Assembly (NCBI GenBank): GCA_021814005.1
Contig: JAKAJC010000011.1
Location: 1 to 41,548 of the forward strand
Source: Microcaldota archaeon
Lineage (GTDB): Archaea; Micrarchaeota; Micrarchaeia; Anstonellales; Anstonellaceae
Direction: 5' to 3'
DNA length: 41,548 nucleotides
In this document: positions 23,156 through 31,753 of the stretch, piece after piece
Layout: every line of letters starts with the position of its first letter
How positions within the stretch are numbered: position 1 is the stretch's first letter
Made by a program: the position numbers and the translations under genes
Notes under the pieces: model-generated
The model's input: the letters and a program-made list of their open reading frames with translations, nothing else
Told to the model about the DNA's origin: nothing
Databases searched by the model: none

Positions 23156-23908
23156 TTAGTTACTTGCTTCTTCTGGCAGGAGTTTCAAAGTTCCATTTGA
23201 GATCTGTTCAAAAGGACCAAATTTCTGAGATGCTTTCACAACTAGCTGCCTATAAATATCTGCGAAATCACCAAGATTTCTATTCAGTTGGGCTAAATCT
23301 TCTTTTGCCTCAATACAGTCAGAACTAGGATTACTAGACCTACCATTTCGATACATCCTAAAAACGATTAAGTCCTTTCCCTCAAGTGAGGCATTCAGAA
23401 TGTTTCGGAGAACCTCATCGAACTTATCTTGGTCGCCTATTTTCGAAACAAGATAGTCTTGTACGTTTTCATCACCTAAAATATGAACCAGAAAACGATG
23501 ATTCGGGCGAAGTTGCATTGACGTATATCTTTTATCCGATAAAATGGCATCCACAAACTTGCGATAATTCGCAGAGTCCGAAAGCAAGAATTCTTGAATT
23601 TGTTTCGAGGTTACCCGATTCTCGTGACTAGACGGAAAATTGTAGTAATAGTTATCTATGATAAACGAGAAGAAAATCTCCTTCAATTCCGATGATTTAT
23701 CTCCTTTCCAGCGCCGAAACATCTCATTTACTGCGGCTTCGAATTGACGAGTGTCCGTGTTACTCGTGCGCAAATTCTTGAAATCTTCATCGTGTCCCAG
23801 GGCGCAGGCAAGCGCATAAGTTTTCAACACATCTTCCGGCTCACGGCTTAGCATTTTCACGTTTTTCATGTCCTGGGGCCCGTGGTATTTCTTCTTTAAG
23901 AAAAACAA
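23156..23908 (-). CDS. Unknown protein in an AT-rich inserted segment
   Basis: The product has 250 residues from a TTG at 23908, or 237 from the ATG at 23869; neither has a clear ribosome site. Base composition is much more AT-rich than the neighbours and codon use differs, so it was probably acquired recently. The protein is soluble, charged and largely helical, with Asn/Tyr/Phe-rich stretches (IIDNYYYNF) and many Asp/Lys. I recognise no motif. An acidic-basic central region (RFLVHILGDENVQDYLVSKIG) may be a folded core. It has no transposase or nuclease signature. Flanking 16-nt direct repeats support its being cargo of a small insertion. Confidence 0.7.
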   Translation of the reverse strand: MFFLKKKYHGPQDMKNVKMLSREPEDVLKTYALACALGHDEDFKNLRTSNTDTRQFEAAVNEMFRRWKGDKSSELKEIFFSFIIDNYYYNFPSSHENRVTSKQIQEFLLSDSANYRKFVDAILSDKRYTSMQLRPNHRFLVHILGDENVQDYLVSKIGDQDKFDEVLRNILNASLEGKDLIVFRMYRNGRSSNPSSDCIEAKEDLAQLNRNLGDFADIYRQLVVKASQKFGPFEQISNGTLKLLPEEASN

Positions 23909-24000
23909 TTCGATTCCCTTAGGCAGATCAGAACGTTTTTCATCGTTACCCGATTTTACAATCTCCGAGGACGGTTTTTTGAAGATACTCGTGGTTCCAC

Positions 24001-24016
24001 CCCATACTAATATGGG
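24001..24016. repeat. Short inverted repeat upstream of the island gene
   Basis: CCCATA-CTAA-TATGGG forms a perfect 6-bp stem with a 4-base loop about 90 bases upstream of the minus-strand gene. It is either an operator or a hairpin marking the end of the inserted segment. Confidence 0.4.
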
Positions 24017-24190
24017 TTTTAAGGTTTATAATTGTTTCTATTAGTGTTAAAATATGATATTTGTGCTAATGCTTCCAGATACTATCTATCTCAAGAAACT
24101 ATTTCACTTTCATGCCCAAGTCTGCAGCAAGCTATTTATTCAGGTTTGAGCCCGAGCCTTCCGAGCCCCTAGCGTAAGCTTTAGCTCAAT

Positions 24191-24206
24191 GGCATCAGTC
24201 CGTCCG
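24191..24206 (+). repeat. 16-nt direct repeat, right copy flanking AT-rich island
   Basis: Identical to 23079-23094. The AT-rich composition falls between the two copies, and GC-rich sequence resumes outside them. Confidence 0.6.
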
Positions 24207-24346
24207 TCGATCATCATTCAGGGCCGACAAGCGGCCCAGTCCGCGATCACTTCTATCGTCATCTGCCGCACAACTTTGGGCGGCTCTTTTTATTATCCGC
24301 ACGGTCGGCGGACGCATGTCTTCAGTCGGCAGCCATTCGTAGAATG

Positions 24347-24355
24347 ATTTTTAAA
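24347..24355 (+). promoter_or_regulatory. Promoter of the pilus/proline-rich operon
   Basis: TTTTTAAAC lies about 38 bases before the ATG at 24389, predicting an 11-base leader that includes a GGGGG run. No other promoter-like gap exists until after 37190, so this probably drives the whole 12.8-kb operon. Confidence 0.5.
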
Positions 24356-24388
24356 CTACCTCTCTGTCTGCAACTGGGGGTTTAACTC

Positions 24389-27300
24389 ATGGGACGACGG
24401 GGTGCAGGCCGTAAAAATTCAAGTTCCAAACCTGCCGCCGCGTCGAAGAAAATCGTGCCCGGCATAGGAGTTCCCCTTTCAGCGCTTTTGCCCTCAATGT
24501 TTTCAGGCTCCCCGCCAAAAGAGCCCAAAACAATGCATTCTCCAAAACCGGCGGCAGAGACAAAACCAATGGGGCATCCGCCAAAAACAGCTCCACAGCC
24601 GACTCCGCCGGCCCCTGTCAAAATAACCCCACAGCCGGCTCCGGCCAAAATAACCCCGGAGCCTGCTCCAGACAAACTAACTCTCGAGCTGCCGGCCGAA
24701 GTTACCCTCCCAAAGGCCGAGCCAGCCCAATCTCCGGCCAAACCAAAGCAAAAACCAGCGCGCCCGGCCGTGGTTTCACGCTATTCTGCAGAAGGCATAG
24801 CCGGCCCCCTGCCGGTTTCAGAAGAATCGCAAACCGGCGAGGCTTTGCCGATTTGGAGCAGCTCGTCCAAGCCGCGGACAGAGCACACGCCGCCGGAAAT
24901 TTCGATTGCAGAAGAAAAACGAAAACCAGCGCCAGCGCCGGTTTCCAAATCCGAAACATTTGTGTTTTCAGCCAAATCCTATCTGACACCAAGGCCGCCA
25001 GTGCCGCAGCCCGCGCCAAAGCCGGCGGTCCGCGTCGCCACTTCGCATGATTTGGCCACTGCCATTTCACGCACAAAAACTTCCAGAGGCCCGCCGCCTT
25101 CCGCAGTCGGCCAGCTGGCCTACATCGCGCAGTTCGGCCGCACGGCCGGCCCAACCACGCAGGCTCCAGCCCGTCCAATCTCAAGGCCGACTGCATCCCC
25201 GCCATCCCCTCCGCCCGGAGGTTCCGGCTCATCAGATTCATCAGACTCGTCAAAATCTGTATTTTCTTCCATGCCGCCGGTAATCAATCTCCGCCCGCCC
25301 GCTCCTCCCCCCTCGCAATCCTCATATGGCGCAGCAGCCCTGCCCGCTGCGCCTCCGCCCGCCGCCGCGCCGCCGCCCTCTCCGCCTCCATCCGGCGCCG
25401 CGCCTCCTCCGCCGTCAGGCCAGCCGCCCTCGCCACCTGCCGCGCGCATTGTAACTCCCGCTCCATCAGCCACGCGCATTGTGCCGCCCGCTCCATCAGC
25501 CCTGCCTCATCCGCTTGCATCAATGTCGGGGCGCGGGCCATTTTCTGCGCCATCAGCTCCCCATCTTCCGCCCGTGTCCTCGCGCGGGCCGCTGCCCCCG
25601 CTTCATCCATCAGCCGCTGTTCATCCTGCGGCACCTGTTGTTTCTCCATCCCCGCCGCGTCCAACCGCAACCTCGCTTTTGCCAAAGCCGGTTGTAATAG
25701 CACCAAAGCCGGCTGGCGCAGCAGTTCCAAAACCAAAGCAGTCAATGTTCGGCTGGCTTGCGCCAAAACCAAAACCGGAAGAAAAACAAATCACTCCAAC
25801 AACCGCCGCGCAGCCAAAGCCGTTTGTCATCACGCCCGCAAAACCGCAAGTTCCGCAGGCAAAGCCGGCAGAAATTTTCAAGCCCGCCCCCGCTCTTTCC
25901 AAACCCGCCGCAATTTCCACGCCAACCATCATTTCCAAACCCGCAGGCATTTCCAAGCCGGCAGCAGCTCCCCTGTTCAAACCTGCTCCGCCGCCGTCCG
26001 AGCCTTCAAAGCCTGATTCGGGCCATGCAGAGCAGCACCCGCCAGTTCCTTCCGCTCCCGCTCATGTTTCCAAGCCATGGACTTTCACTCCGCCAAAACC
26101 AAGCACTGCTGCAAAGCCGGCTCCAGAACCAGCAAAACCCGCGCCAGCACCTTCAGCAAAACCTGTTCACGGCCCAGCAAAACCCGCGCCAGTTCCTTTT
26201 GCAAAACCGGTTTCTGTTCCATCATCACTCCCGCCGATTTTTGCTCCAAAGCATGTTCCTGCATTCGAGCAGGAGGAGCGCGGCGAATCCAAGCCGCCGC
26301 CTCCGCCAAAACAATTGGTTGCGCCTGCCAAACCAAAGCCGTCTCTCTTCGGCTGGCTTTCGGGCTCCAAGCCGGCGGCGCCGTCTGCCAAACCCGCAGC
26401 TTCGGTCCAGCCGCAAATTTCCAAACCGGCGCCAAAACAAGTTTACATTCTGCCCAAGCCTGCTGCTGCCCCGACAAAACCAGTTTACATCCTGCCAAAA
26501 CCAATTGCCGCCCCGCCAAAGCCCGCAGTTGTTCCGGCTCCCGCTCCAAAACCAGCCCCAGTGCAAAAACCGGTTTACATTCCGCCAAAAACTGTTGTTG
26601 TTCACATTCCGGCTCCAAAGCCAACGCCAGAGCCGAAGCCTGCTGTCATCGCAAAACCGCCCCCTGTCCACAAGCAGGTTCCATCAGTTTATGTTCCGGT
26701 CGAAACGCAGATTCTTCCTTCGCTCAAAACAGAATATTCCAAACAGCAGCCAAAACAAGCCGTTGTTCCGGCTCCCGCGCAAAAGCCGGAGCCAGTAAAA
26801 TCAAAACCAGTTGTTGCGCCTGCCAATCCTTCCATCGCTCCTGCAGAGCACGAAGAGGTTCAAGCAACTCCCCCCAAACAAACGCCGTCATTGCTTGAGT
26901 TTATTCTTGGCACCGGCGAAAAACCAAAGCACGCCCAGCCAAAACCGATTTACATTCTGCCCAAGCCTGCCGCCGCTCCGCCAAAAACTGTTGTTGTTCA
27001 AACTCCCGCTCCAAAGCCAACACCAGAGCCAAAGCCGACAGTCATGGCAAAACCGCCCCCTGCCCGCAAGCAGGTTCCATCGGTTTATGTTCCAGTCGAA
27101 ACGCAAATTCTTCCTTCGCTCAAAACAGAATATTCCAAACAGCAGCCAAAACAAGCCGTTGTTCCAGCTCCTGCGCAAAAGCCCCAGCCTGCCAAAATTT
27201 TGCAAAAGCCGGAGCCTGCAAAAGTTTTGCCAAAACCGGAGCCTGCAAAAGTTTTGCAAAAGCCGGAGCAGCCCGTTTTCGTCATAGTGCAGACGCCTGC

Positions 27301-30142
27301 GCCTCCGCATGCGCAACCCCAGCCGGAGGCTCCAAAATCCGCGCCCTTCTTTGTTTCCGCCCCCAAAATTCATCCTCCAAAGCCGGAGCCGGAGAAAACC
27401 ACGCCTGCTGTTTCCAAGCCGCAGGGCCTGTCTTCCAATTATTCCCTTACCCTGCCGCGCGACTTGGCGAAAAAAACAGAATCCTATCAGTCTATGCCAT
27501 CCTCCATACTGGGCGCGCCAAGGCTCATTGCAGTTCCGGCCTCAACACTTGCAAAACTCAAGCGCAAGGGAATCCAGCCGCAGCATAAACCGGCAGGGCC
27601 CAAAGTCATCCCGCCCCCGACCGTCAAGCCGCTTTTTGTTCCCGCCCTCAAGCTTCCGATTCCGCTTCCGCCGCCAACTCCTGTTTCGGCTCAGGCTCCG
27701 GTGCCGGAGCAAGTGCCGCCAACGCCGTTGTTTTCCCCGGCCCCGCTCCTCCAGCCTCCAGCTCCGCCAAAACCGGTTTACATCCCGCCCAAACCGGCTG
27801 CCGCTCCAAAGCCAGCCCCAGTGCAAAAACCGGTTTACATTCTGCCAAAGCCTGCCGTTGCTCCGGCTCCCGCTCCAAAACAGGCTCCCGCGCAAAAACC
27901 GGTTTCAGTTCCATTCAAGCCGGTTGTCGTCTTGTCACAACCTGTTATTGTCCAAATTCCTGCGCCAAAACCTGTCCCGGTTCCAAAACCGGTAATCATT
28001 GCAAAACCGCCAGCGCCCCCCAAGCCGCTGCCGTCTCTCAAACAGACGTATATCCCGGTCGAGCCGCCTGTTCTGCCTTCGCTGAAAGCAGACTTCTTCG
28101 CCCCCGCTCCAAAAATCGCGCCGCCAGTCAAACCAATCTTTACACCAACAAAAACTGTTTTGCCCGCCGTGCAAAAACCAATGCCGCAGCCCGCCGTGCA
28201 AAAGCCGATGCCGCAGCCTGCAGTGCAAAAGCCCGTGTCACCGGCCGCCATTTTTGCGCCCAAACCCGCCGTGCAAAAACCAATGCCCCAGCCCGCAGCG
28301 CAAAAGCCGCTGCCGCCAGCCCATATGCAAAAGCCGATGCCCTCAGCGCAAAAACAGGCTCCATTCAAGCCCGTTGCTCCTGTGTCAACAAAAGAAATTT
28401 ACAAATCAGAAGCGCAGAAGCCGACAACCAAATTGGCATATGTTCCGCCAGCACATCCGCTTTATGCGCCAACCCCGTCCATGCAGTCTGCCAAACTCGA
28501 TTTGCACAAGGACGAGGTGAAAGAAACACGCTCCTGGCTCGCGCGCCTTGGCCTGGAAAAACCCCCGTCGGCGCAGCAGTCATCCAAGCCCGCGCCATAT
28601 GCGCCGGCTCCGCTGCCGCCGCGGCAGGCCAAGCAGCCTGAAGAGGAAATTCTTGACTGGTCAAGGCCGAGCTCCTCGCCTCTGGACATTTTGAAAAAGC
28701 CTTTGCAAAAACAAAAATTTGTCCAAGCGGTGCAAAGACCAAGCCAGCCCTCGCCGGTCTATACTGCCAAGCCAGAGCCGGAGCCAAAGCAGGCATCTTC
28801 AGCAAAACCAGCTCCCGCATCATCGCCAGTATACACTGCCAAACCGGTGCAAGGCGAAAAACCTGCCAGCATCATGGACACTTCAGGCAGCTGGTCAGCA
28901 GACCTCGAAGCCGGCCGCGCATCAACCGAGCCGCACGTTGTTCTGCCCGAGCTGGCCGAGCGCGCCTCAAAAACAAAACCTGTTTCACTAATCGGAATTT
29001 CGCCCTCCGCAGTTTCAGCCCAGCCGATGACCGCCTACCCGCCGGGCGCGCCTGTGGATCCTGCCGAGTGGGACAGGGCATATGCAAAAGAGCTTTCACG
29101 CCCGACGCCATCGCCGGCTGATTCAGAAGAATATTACGCGGCCGCCACATGGGAGCAGAAAAAATTCCTCTACGCGCTGTGGGCCGAGTCGGCCTATTGG
29201 CGCATGCGCGGCGGCGCTCCCGGCTCGGCTGCGCAGGCGCGCGACGAAAAAGAATTTCTTTCCATACTTGAAACCGCCAGCCCCGAACAGCGCCTCGCCA
29301 TCGAGCTGTGCATCAATCTTACCAAGGCCATGCAGGCTCTCATGCTTTCCACAAGTTCGGAGACAGAAGGAATTTCGGCAGCGCGTGCGCGCGCGGTCTA
29401 CCAACAAATCGTTGCGGAGCGGGCCGACATCCGCCCCATCCTCTACTACCGCCTCTCGCGCATGGCTCTGGCGCGCTCATGCAAAAAGGGCTCGCCCAAC
29501 CCCTCGGCAGACTATCTCGCCTTTATCGCAAAACTCGACGAGCCGTCTCTTATGGCGGTGTTCGCGATGCGCGCGGCCTTCTTCGACCACCTCATGAACG
29601 ACGCCGAGTCCAGCGCGGCCCTGCGGGCGGCGGCGGCAGAGCATTATTCGCGCCTGCTTTTGGGCAGGCCGGGAATCGAGCAGTATCTGCAGCAGTATCT
29701 CAAGGTGCGCGAGGGCATCGACCTCTATCTCTCGAAGCCGAACGCCTCGGTTCTCGAGGACCCGCGCACAAATCCGCACGGCTGGCTGCACATGCTCAAC
29801 GAGGACGAGGTGACGCGCTCCATTCTCAACTACGAGCTTGCCACAATATTCTTCCGCTCGGAGCACAAGGTGCTTTTGCAGTCTCCGCAGCCGGACGAGC
29901 CGACCGAAGGGCCAATCCCGCCCTCAATCGCCCCGTCGCCCGGCCCGCTTGAGCCGAAAGTGCAGGGGCGGCCGGCATCTTCCCAATCCCGCGGCGCTCG
30001 GATAGAACCCCAAAAACGCCCGCTCAGCGCCGGAGCGGCGGCAAATAATCCGGCCGGAACCCATCACAATTCATCGCATCACTCAAGCCATTCACGTTCA
30101 TCCTCATCGCGCGCGCCGCACGGGCGCGGGAAAAGGCATTAA
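24389..30142 (+). CDS. Giant proline/lysine-rich repeat protein, first gene of a type IV pilus operon
   Basis: The product has 1917 residues. Residues 1-1550 are almost entirely low complexity, built from KPAP, KPVYILPKP, PAPAPKP and similar units; they are strongly basic and expected to be disordered or extended polyproline helix. There is no signal peptide or membrane helix, so it is probably cytosolic unless exported by another route. Short hydrophobic motifs interrupt the linker: SMFSG (36), SMFGWL (452-457), SLFGWL (652-657), SLLEFIL (834-840) and SWLARLGL (about 1380). About residues 1557-1835 form a normal, mostly helical domain (EWDRAYAKELSR to IFFRSEHKVLL) that I do not recognise. 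A Ser/His/Arg-rich tail ends in GRGKRH. The frame stays open for 5.7 kb. The secretion ATPase gene follows after 43 bases. Confidence 0.88.
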   Translation: MGRRGAGRKNSSSKPAAASKKIVPGIGVPLSALLPSMFSGSPPKEPKTMHSPKPAAETKPMGHPPKTAPQPTPPAPVKITPQPAPAKITPEPAPDKLTLELPAEVTLPKAEPAQSPAKPKQKPARPAVVSRYSAEGIAGPLPVSEESQTGEALPIWSSSSKPRTEHTPPEISIAEEKRKPAPAPVSKSETFVFSAKSYLTPRPPVPQPAPKPAVRVATSHDLATAISRTKTSRGPPPSAVGQLAYIAQFGRTAGPTTQAPARPISRPTASPPSPPPGGSGSSDSSDSSKSVFSSMPPVINLRPPAPPPSQSSYGAAALPAAPPPAAAPPPSPPPSGAAPPPPSGQPPSPPAARIVTPAPSATRIVPPAPSALPHPLASMSGRGPFSAPSAPHLPPVSSRGPLPPLHPSAAVHPAAPVVSPSPPRPTATSLLPKPVVIAPKPAGAAVPKPKQSMFGWLAPKPKPEEKQITPTTAAQPKPFVITPAKPQVPQAKPAEIFKPAPALSKPAAISTPTIISKPAGISKPAAAPLFKPAPPPSEPSKPDSGHAEQHPPVPSAPAHVSKPWTFTPPKPSTAAKPAPEPAKPAPAPSAKPVHGPAKPAPVPFAKPVSVPSSLPPIFAPKHVPAFEQEERGESKPPPPPKQLVAPAKPKPSLFGWLSGSKPAAPSAKPAASVQPQISKPAPKQVYILPKPAAAPTKPVYILPKPIAAPPKPAVVPAPAPKPAPVQKPVYIPPKTVVVHIPAPKPTPEPKPAVIAKPPPVHKQVPSVYVPVETQILPSLKTEYSKQQPKQAVVPAPAQKPEPVKSKPVVAPANPSIAPAEHEEVQATPPKQTPSLLEFILGTGEKPKHAQPKPIYILPKPAAAPPKTVVVQTPAPKPTPEPKPTVMAKPPPARKQVPSVYVPVETQILPSLKTEYSKQQPKQAVVPAPAQKPQPAKILQKPEPAKVLPKPEPAKVLQKPEQPVFVIVQTPAPPHAQPQPEAPKSAPFFVSAPKIHPPKPEPEKTTPAVSKPQGLSSNYSLTLPRDLAKKTESYQSMPSSILGAPRLIAVPASTLAKLKRKGIQPQHKPAGPKVIPPPTVKPLFVPALKLPIPLPPPTPVSAQAPVPEQVPPTPLFSPAPLLQPPAPPKPVYIPPKPAAAPKPAPVQKPVYILPKPAVAPAPAPKQAPAQKPVSVPFKPVVVLSQPVIVQIPAPKPVPVPKPVIIAKPPAPPKPLPSLKQTYIPVEPPVLPSLKADFFAPAPKIAPPVKPIFTPTKTVLPAVQKPMPQPAVQKPMPQPAVQKPVSPAAIFAPKPAVQKPMPQPAAQKPLPPAHMQKPMPSAQKQAPFKPVAPVSTKEIYKSEAQKPTTKLAYVPPAHPLYAPTPSMQSAKLDLHKDEVKETRSWLARLGLEKPPSAQQSSKPAPYAPAPLPPRQAKQPEEEILDWSRPSSSPLDILKKPLQKQKFVQAVQRPSQPSPVYTAKPEPEPKQASSAKPAPASSPVYTAKPVQGEKPASIMDTSGSWSADLEAGRASTEPHVVLPELAERASKTKPVSLIGISPSAVSAQPMTAYPPGAPVDPAEWDRAYAKELSRPTPSPADSEEYYAAATWEQKKFLYALWAESAYWRMRGGAPGSAAQARDEKEFLSILETASPEQRLAIELCINLTKAMQALMLSTSSETEGISAARARAVYQQIVAERADIRPILYYRLSRMALARSCKKGSPNPSADYLAFIAKLDEPSLMAVFAMRAAFFDHLMNDAESSAALRAAAAEHYSRLLLGRPGIEQYLQQYLKVREGIDLYLSKPNASVLEDPRTNPHGWLHMLNEDEVTRSILNYELATIFFRSEHKVLLQSPQPDEPTEGPIPPSIAPSPGPLEPKVQGRPASSQSRGARIEPQKRPLSAGAAANNPAGTHHNSSHHSSHSRSSSSRAPHGRGKRH
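26585..26787 (+). repeat. 203-bp internal repeat, copy 1
   Basis: Within the giant gene, this stretch is nearly identical to 26981-27183 with no length change (offset 396 bases, 132 codons). It encodes a PKTVVVH...PSVYVPVETQILPSLK...KQAVVPAPAQKP unit. A diverged third unit lies at about 27850-28110. Confidence 0.85.
26981..27183 (+). repeat. 203-bp internal repeat, copy 2
   Basis: Second copy of the in-frame repeat. Differences from copy 1 are mostly single-base and many are synonymous, indicating recent duplication with the protein sequence kept. Confidence 0.85.
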
Positions 30143-30185
30143 AAGCATTCTCGTCGAGGATGCTGTCTATTCGGAGGGGTTATTC

Positions 30186-31748
30186 ATGGCGGATTTACCA
30201 AACAAGGAAAGCGGCCCGAAGCCAACGACTGACATCCTCGAAGGCTCATTCGGCCAGCATCAGGGCGGCAAGGAAGTAGAATCCTACATGTTCGACAACG
30301 AGGGCATCAAGGTGATGTCCCGCGTCATGTATTACCCCGACGATTTCGTGCTTCATTACGAGCTCGCGGTGCGCGGCCTGTCGGAAGGCACGCGCCTTGT
30401 GCTCAACACTTTGCGCGGCGAGCTCATCACCACGGTCAAACTCGACCTCACCGACATCATGGACGTGCGCAAGCGCGACGAGGTGAAGCGCAAGTTCGAG
30501 GAGCGCGCGCAGATACTTCTCACCAAGCATTTCCCCTCGCTGGCTGAGACAGACAAGAAAGTGCTTGTCGCCTACCTCATCCAAAACTCTTTGGGCCTCG
30601 GAGACCTCGAGGCGCCCCTGCACGACGAGAAGCTGGAAGAAATCGTCATCAACTCCAGCCGCGACCCGGTGTGGATTTACCACAAGAAATACGGGTGGTG
30701 CAAAACAAACATCATCATCAATTCCGAAGAGGCTATTTACGACTACGCATCCATGATTGGCCGGCGCGTTGGCAAGCAAATCAACACCCTCAACCCCCTC
30801 ATGGACGCGCACTTGCCCACAGGCGAGCGTGTCAATGCCACCCTCTATCCTGTGTCCAACTTCGGCAACACGCTGACAATCCGCAAATTCGCCAAAAACC
30901 CCTGGACGCTTCCTTACCTCGTCGAGCTCAACTGTCTCTCGCCGCAGGTGGGCGGCCTGATTTGGCTCTCAATCCAAAACGAGCTTTCGCTGCTCGTGTC
31001 GGGAGGAACAGGCTCGGGCAAAACGTCTTTCCTCAATGCGCTTGCCTGCCTTATTCCGGCAAACCAGCGTGTCATTTCCATTGAGGACACGCGCGAGTTG
31101 ACTTTGCCCTCTTTCCTGCAATGGGTGCCGCTCACAACCCGCGAGCCCAATGCAGAAGGAAAAGGCGAGATTGCCATGCTTGACCTTCTCGTCAACAGCT
31201 TGCGTATGCGCCCCGACCGCATCATTGTCGGCGAGGTCCGCAAACAGCGCGAGGCCGAAATCCTTTTCGAGGCCATGCACACCGGCCACTCGATTTACGC
31301 AACTCTGCACGCCGATAACGCGGAAGAGACAATCACGCGTCTCACCACTCCGCCAATCGACATGCCTCTTGAAGTGATGGATGCTCTTGCCGGCATCGTG
31401 GTGCAGTTCCGCCACCGCCGCCTCAACATCCGCCGCACTCTCGAATTCGCCGAAATCCAGAAAGGCGGCACGCCGAACGTGCTCCACCGCTGGGACCTCA
31501 AGAACGACAAGATGATGGAGGTCGGCAAGATGACAACTCTGGCCGCAACCATCAGCCTCTACTCGGGCCTCACATCCAAGGAAATCGACCAGGATGTTGC
31601 CGACAAGGCGAAAATCATCTCGTGGATGACCAAGAAGAAATACCGCGAAATCAACTCTGTGGGCGCAATCGTGTCGCACTATTACATGAATCCGGACGAA
31701 GTTCTGGAAGCTGCGGACAAGGGCGCCAACTGGGTGTTCGGGGTTTGA
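30186..31748 (+). CDS. Type IV pilus / type II secretion ATPase (GspE-VirB11-ArlI family)
   Basis: Hexameric ATPase that powers pilin assembly or secretion from the cytosolic face of the membrane. The 520-residue product has an N-terminal domain (about 1-150), then INTLNPLMDAHLPTGERVNAT and TIRKFAKNPWT, the Walker A GGTGSGKT (273-280), the Asp box VISIEDTREL, the Walker B-like DRIIVGEVR (Asp344, Glu350) and the His box MHTGHSIYATLHADNAEE (starting about 364). All catalytic elements are intact. GGAGGGGTT precedes the ATG. It lies between the two proline-rich proteins and upstream of two platform proteins, with gaps of 43 and 5 bases. Within the family it is closest in pattern to archaeal pilus/adhesin ATPases. 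Confidence 0.96.
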   Translation: MADLPNKESGPKPTTDILEGSFGQHQGGKEVESYMFDNEGIKVMSRVMYYPDDFVLHYELAVRGLSEGTRLVLNTLRGELITTVKLDLTDIMDVRKRDEVKRKFEERAQILLTKHFPSLAETDKKVLVAYLIQNSLGLGDLEAPLHDEKLEEIVINSSRDPVWIYHKKYGWCKTNIIINSEEAIYDYASMIGRRVGKQINTLNPLMDAHLPTGERVNATLYPVSNFGNTLTIRKFAKNPWTLPYLVELNCLSPQVGGLIWLSIQNELSLLVSGGTGSGKTSFLNALACLIPANQRVISIEDTRELTLPSFLQWVPLTTREPNAEGKGEIAMLDLLVNSLRMRPDRIIVGEVRKQREAEILFEAMHTGHSIYATLHADNAEETITRLTTPPIDMPLEVMDALAGIVVQFRHRRLNIRRTLEFAEIQKGGTPNVLHRWDLKNDKMMEVGKMTTLAATISLYSGLTSKEIDQDVADKAKIISWMTKKKYREINSVGAIVSHYYMNPDEVLEAADKGANWVFGV

Positions 31749-31753
31749 ACGTC

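Larger units (their letters stand above)
23909..24388. other. Gene-free intergenic stretch
   Basis: No convincing gene. From left to right: AT-rich sequence upstream of the inserted gene, with a 6-bp-stem hairpin CCCATA-CTAA-TATGGG (24001-24016) followed by T's; more AT-rich sequence to about 24150; the right copy of the 16-nt repeat at 24191; then host-like GC-rich sequence with a TATA-like TTTTTAAAC (24347-24355) for the giant proline-rich gene. A 15-codon ATG frame on the minus strand near 23943 is too short to support. Confidence 0.7.

Noticed and set aside
24140-24200. tRNA remnant near the right direct repeat (a GTAAGCTTTAGCTCAATGG-like stretch)
   Set aside because: It resembles a D arm superficially, but no acceptor, anticodon or T arm can be paired around it.
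23079-24206. Insertion sequence with transposase
   Set aside because: No DDE, tyrosine or serine recombinase motif in the single gene and no terminal inverted repeats; only direct repeats are visible.
26585-28360. Possible CRISPR array or minisatellite in the repeat-rich zone
   Set aside because: Repeats are in-frame, of uneven length and adjacent to each other without uniform unique spacers; they fit protein-coding repeats.
25284-28368. Long minus-strand and alternate-frame open frames across the giant proline-rich gene
   Set aside because: They are shadows of a CCN/GCN-rich, stop-poor codon repertoire. Their products are composition mirrors (Gly/Ala/Val, Arg/Gln/Ser) with no independent start signals.
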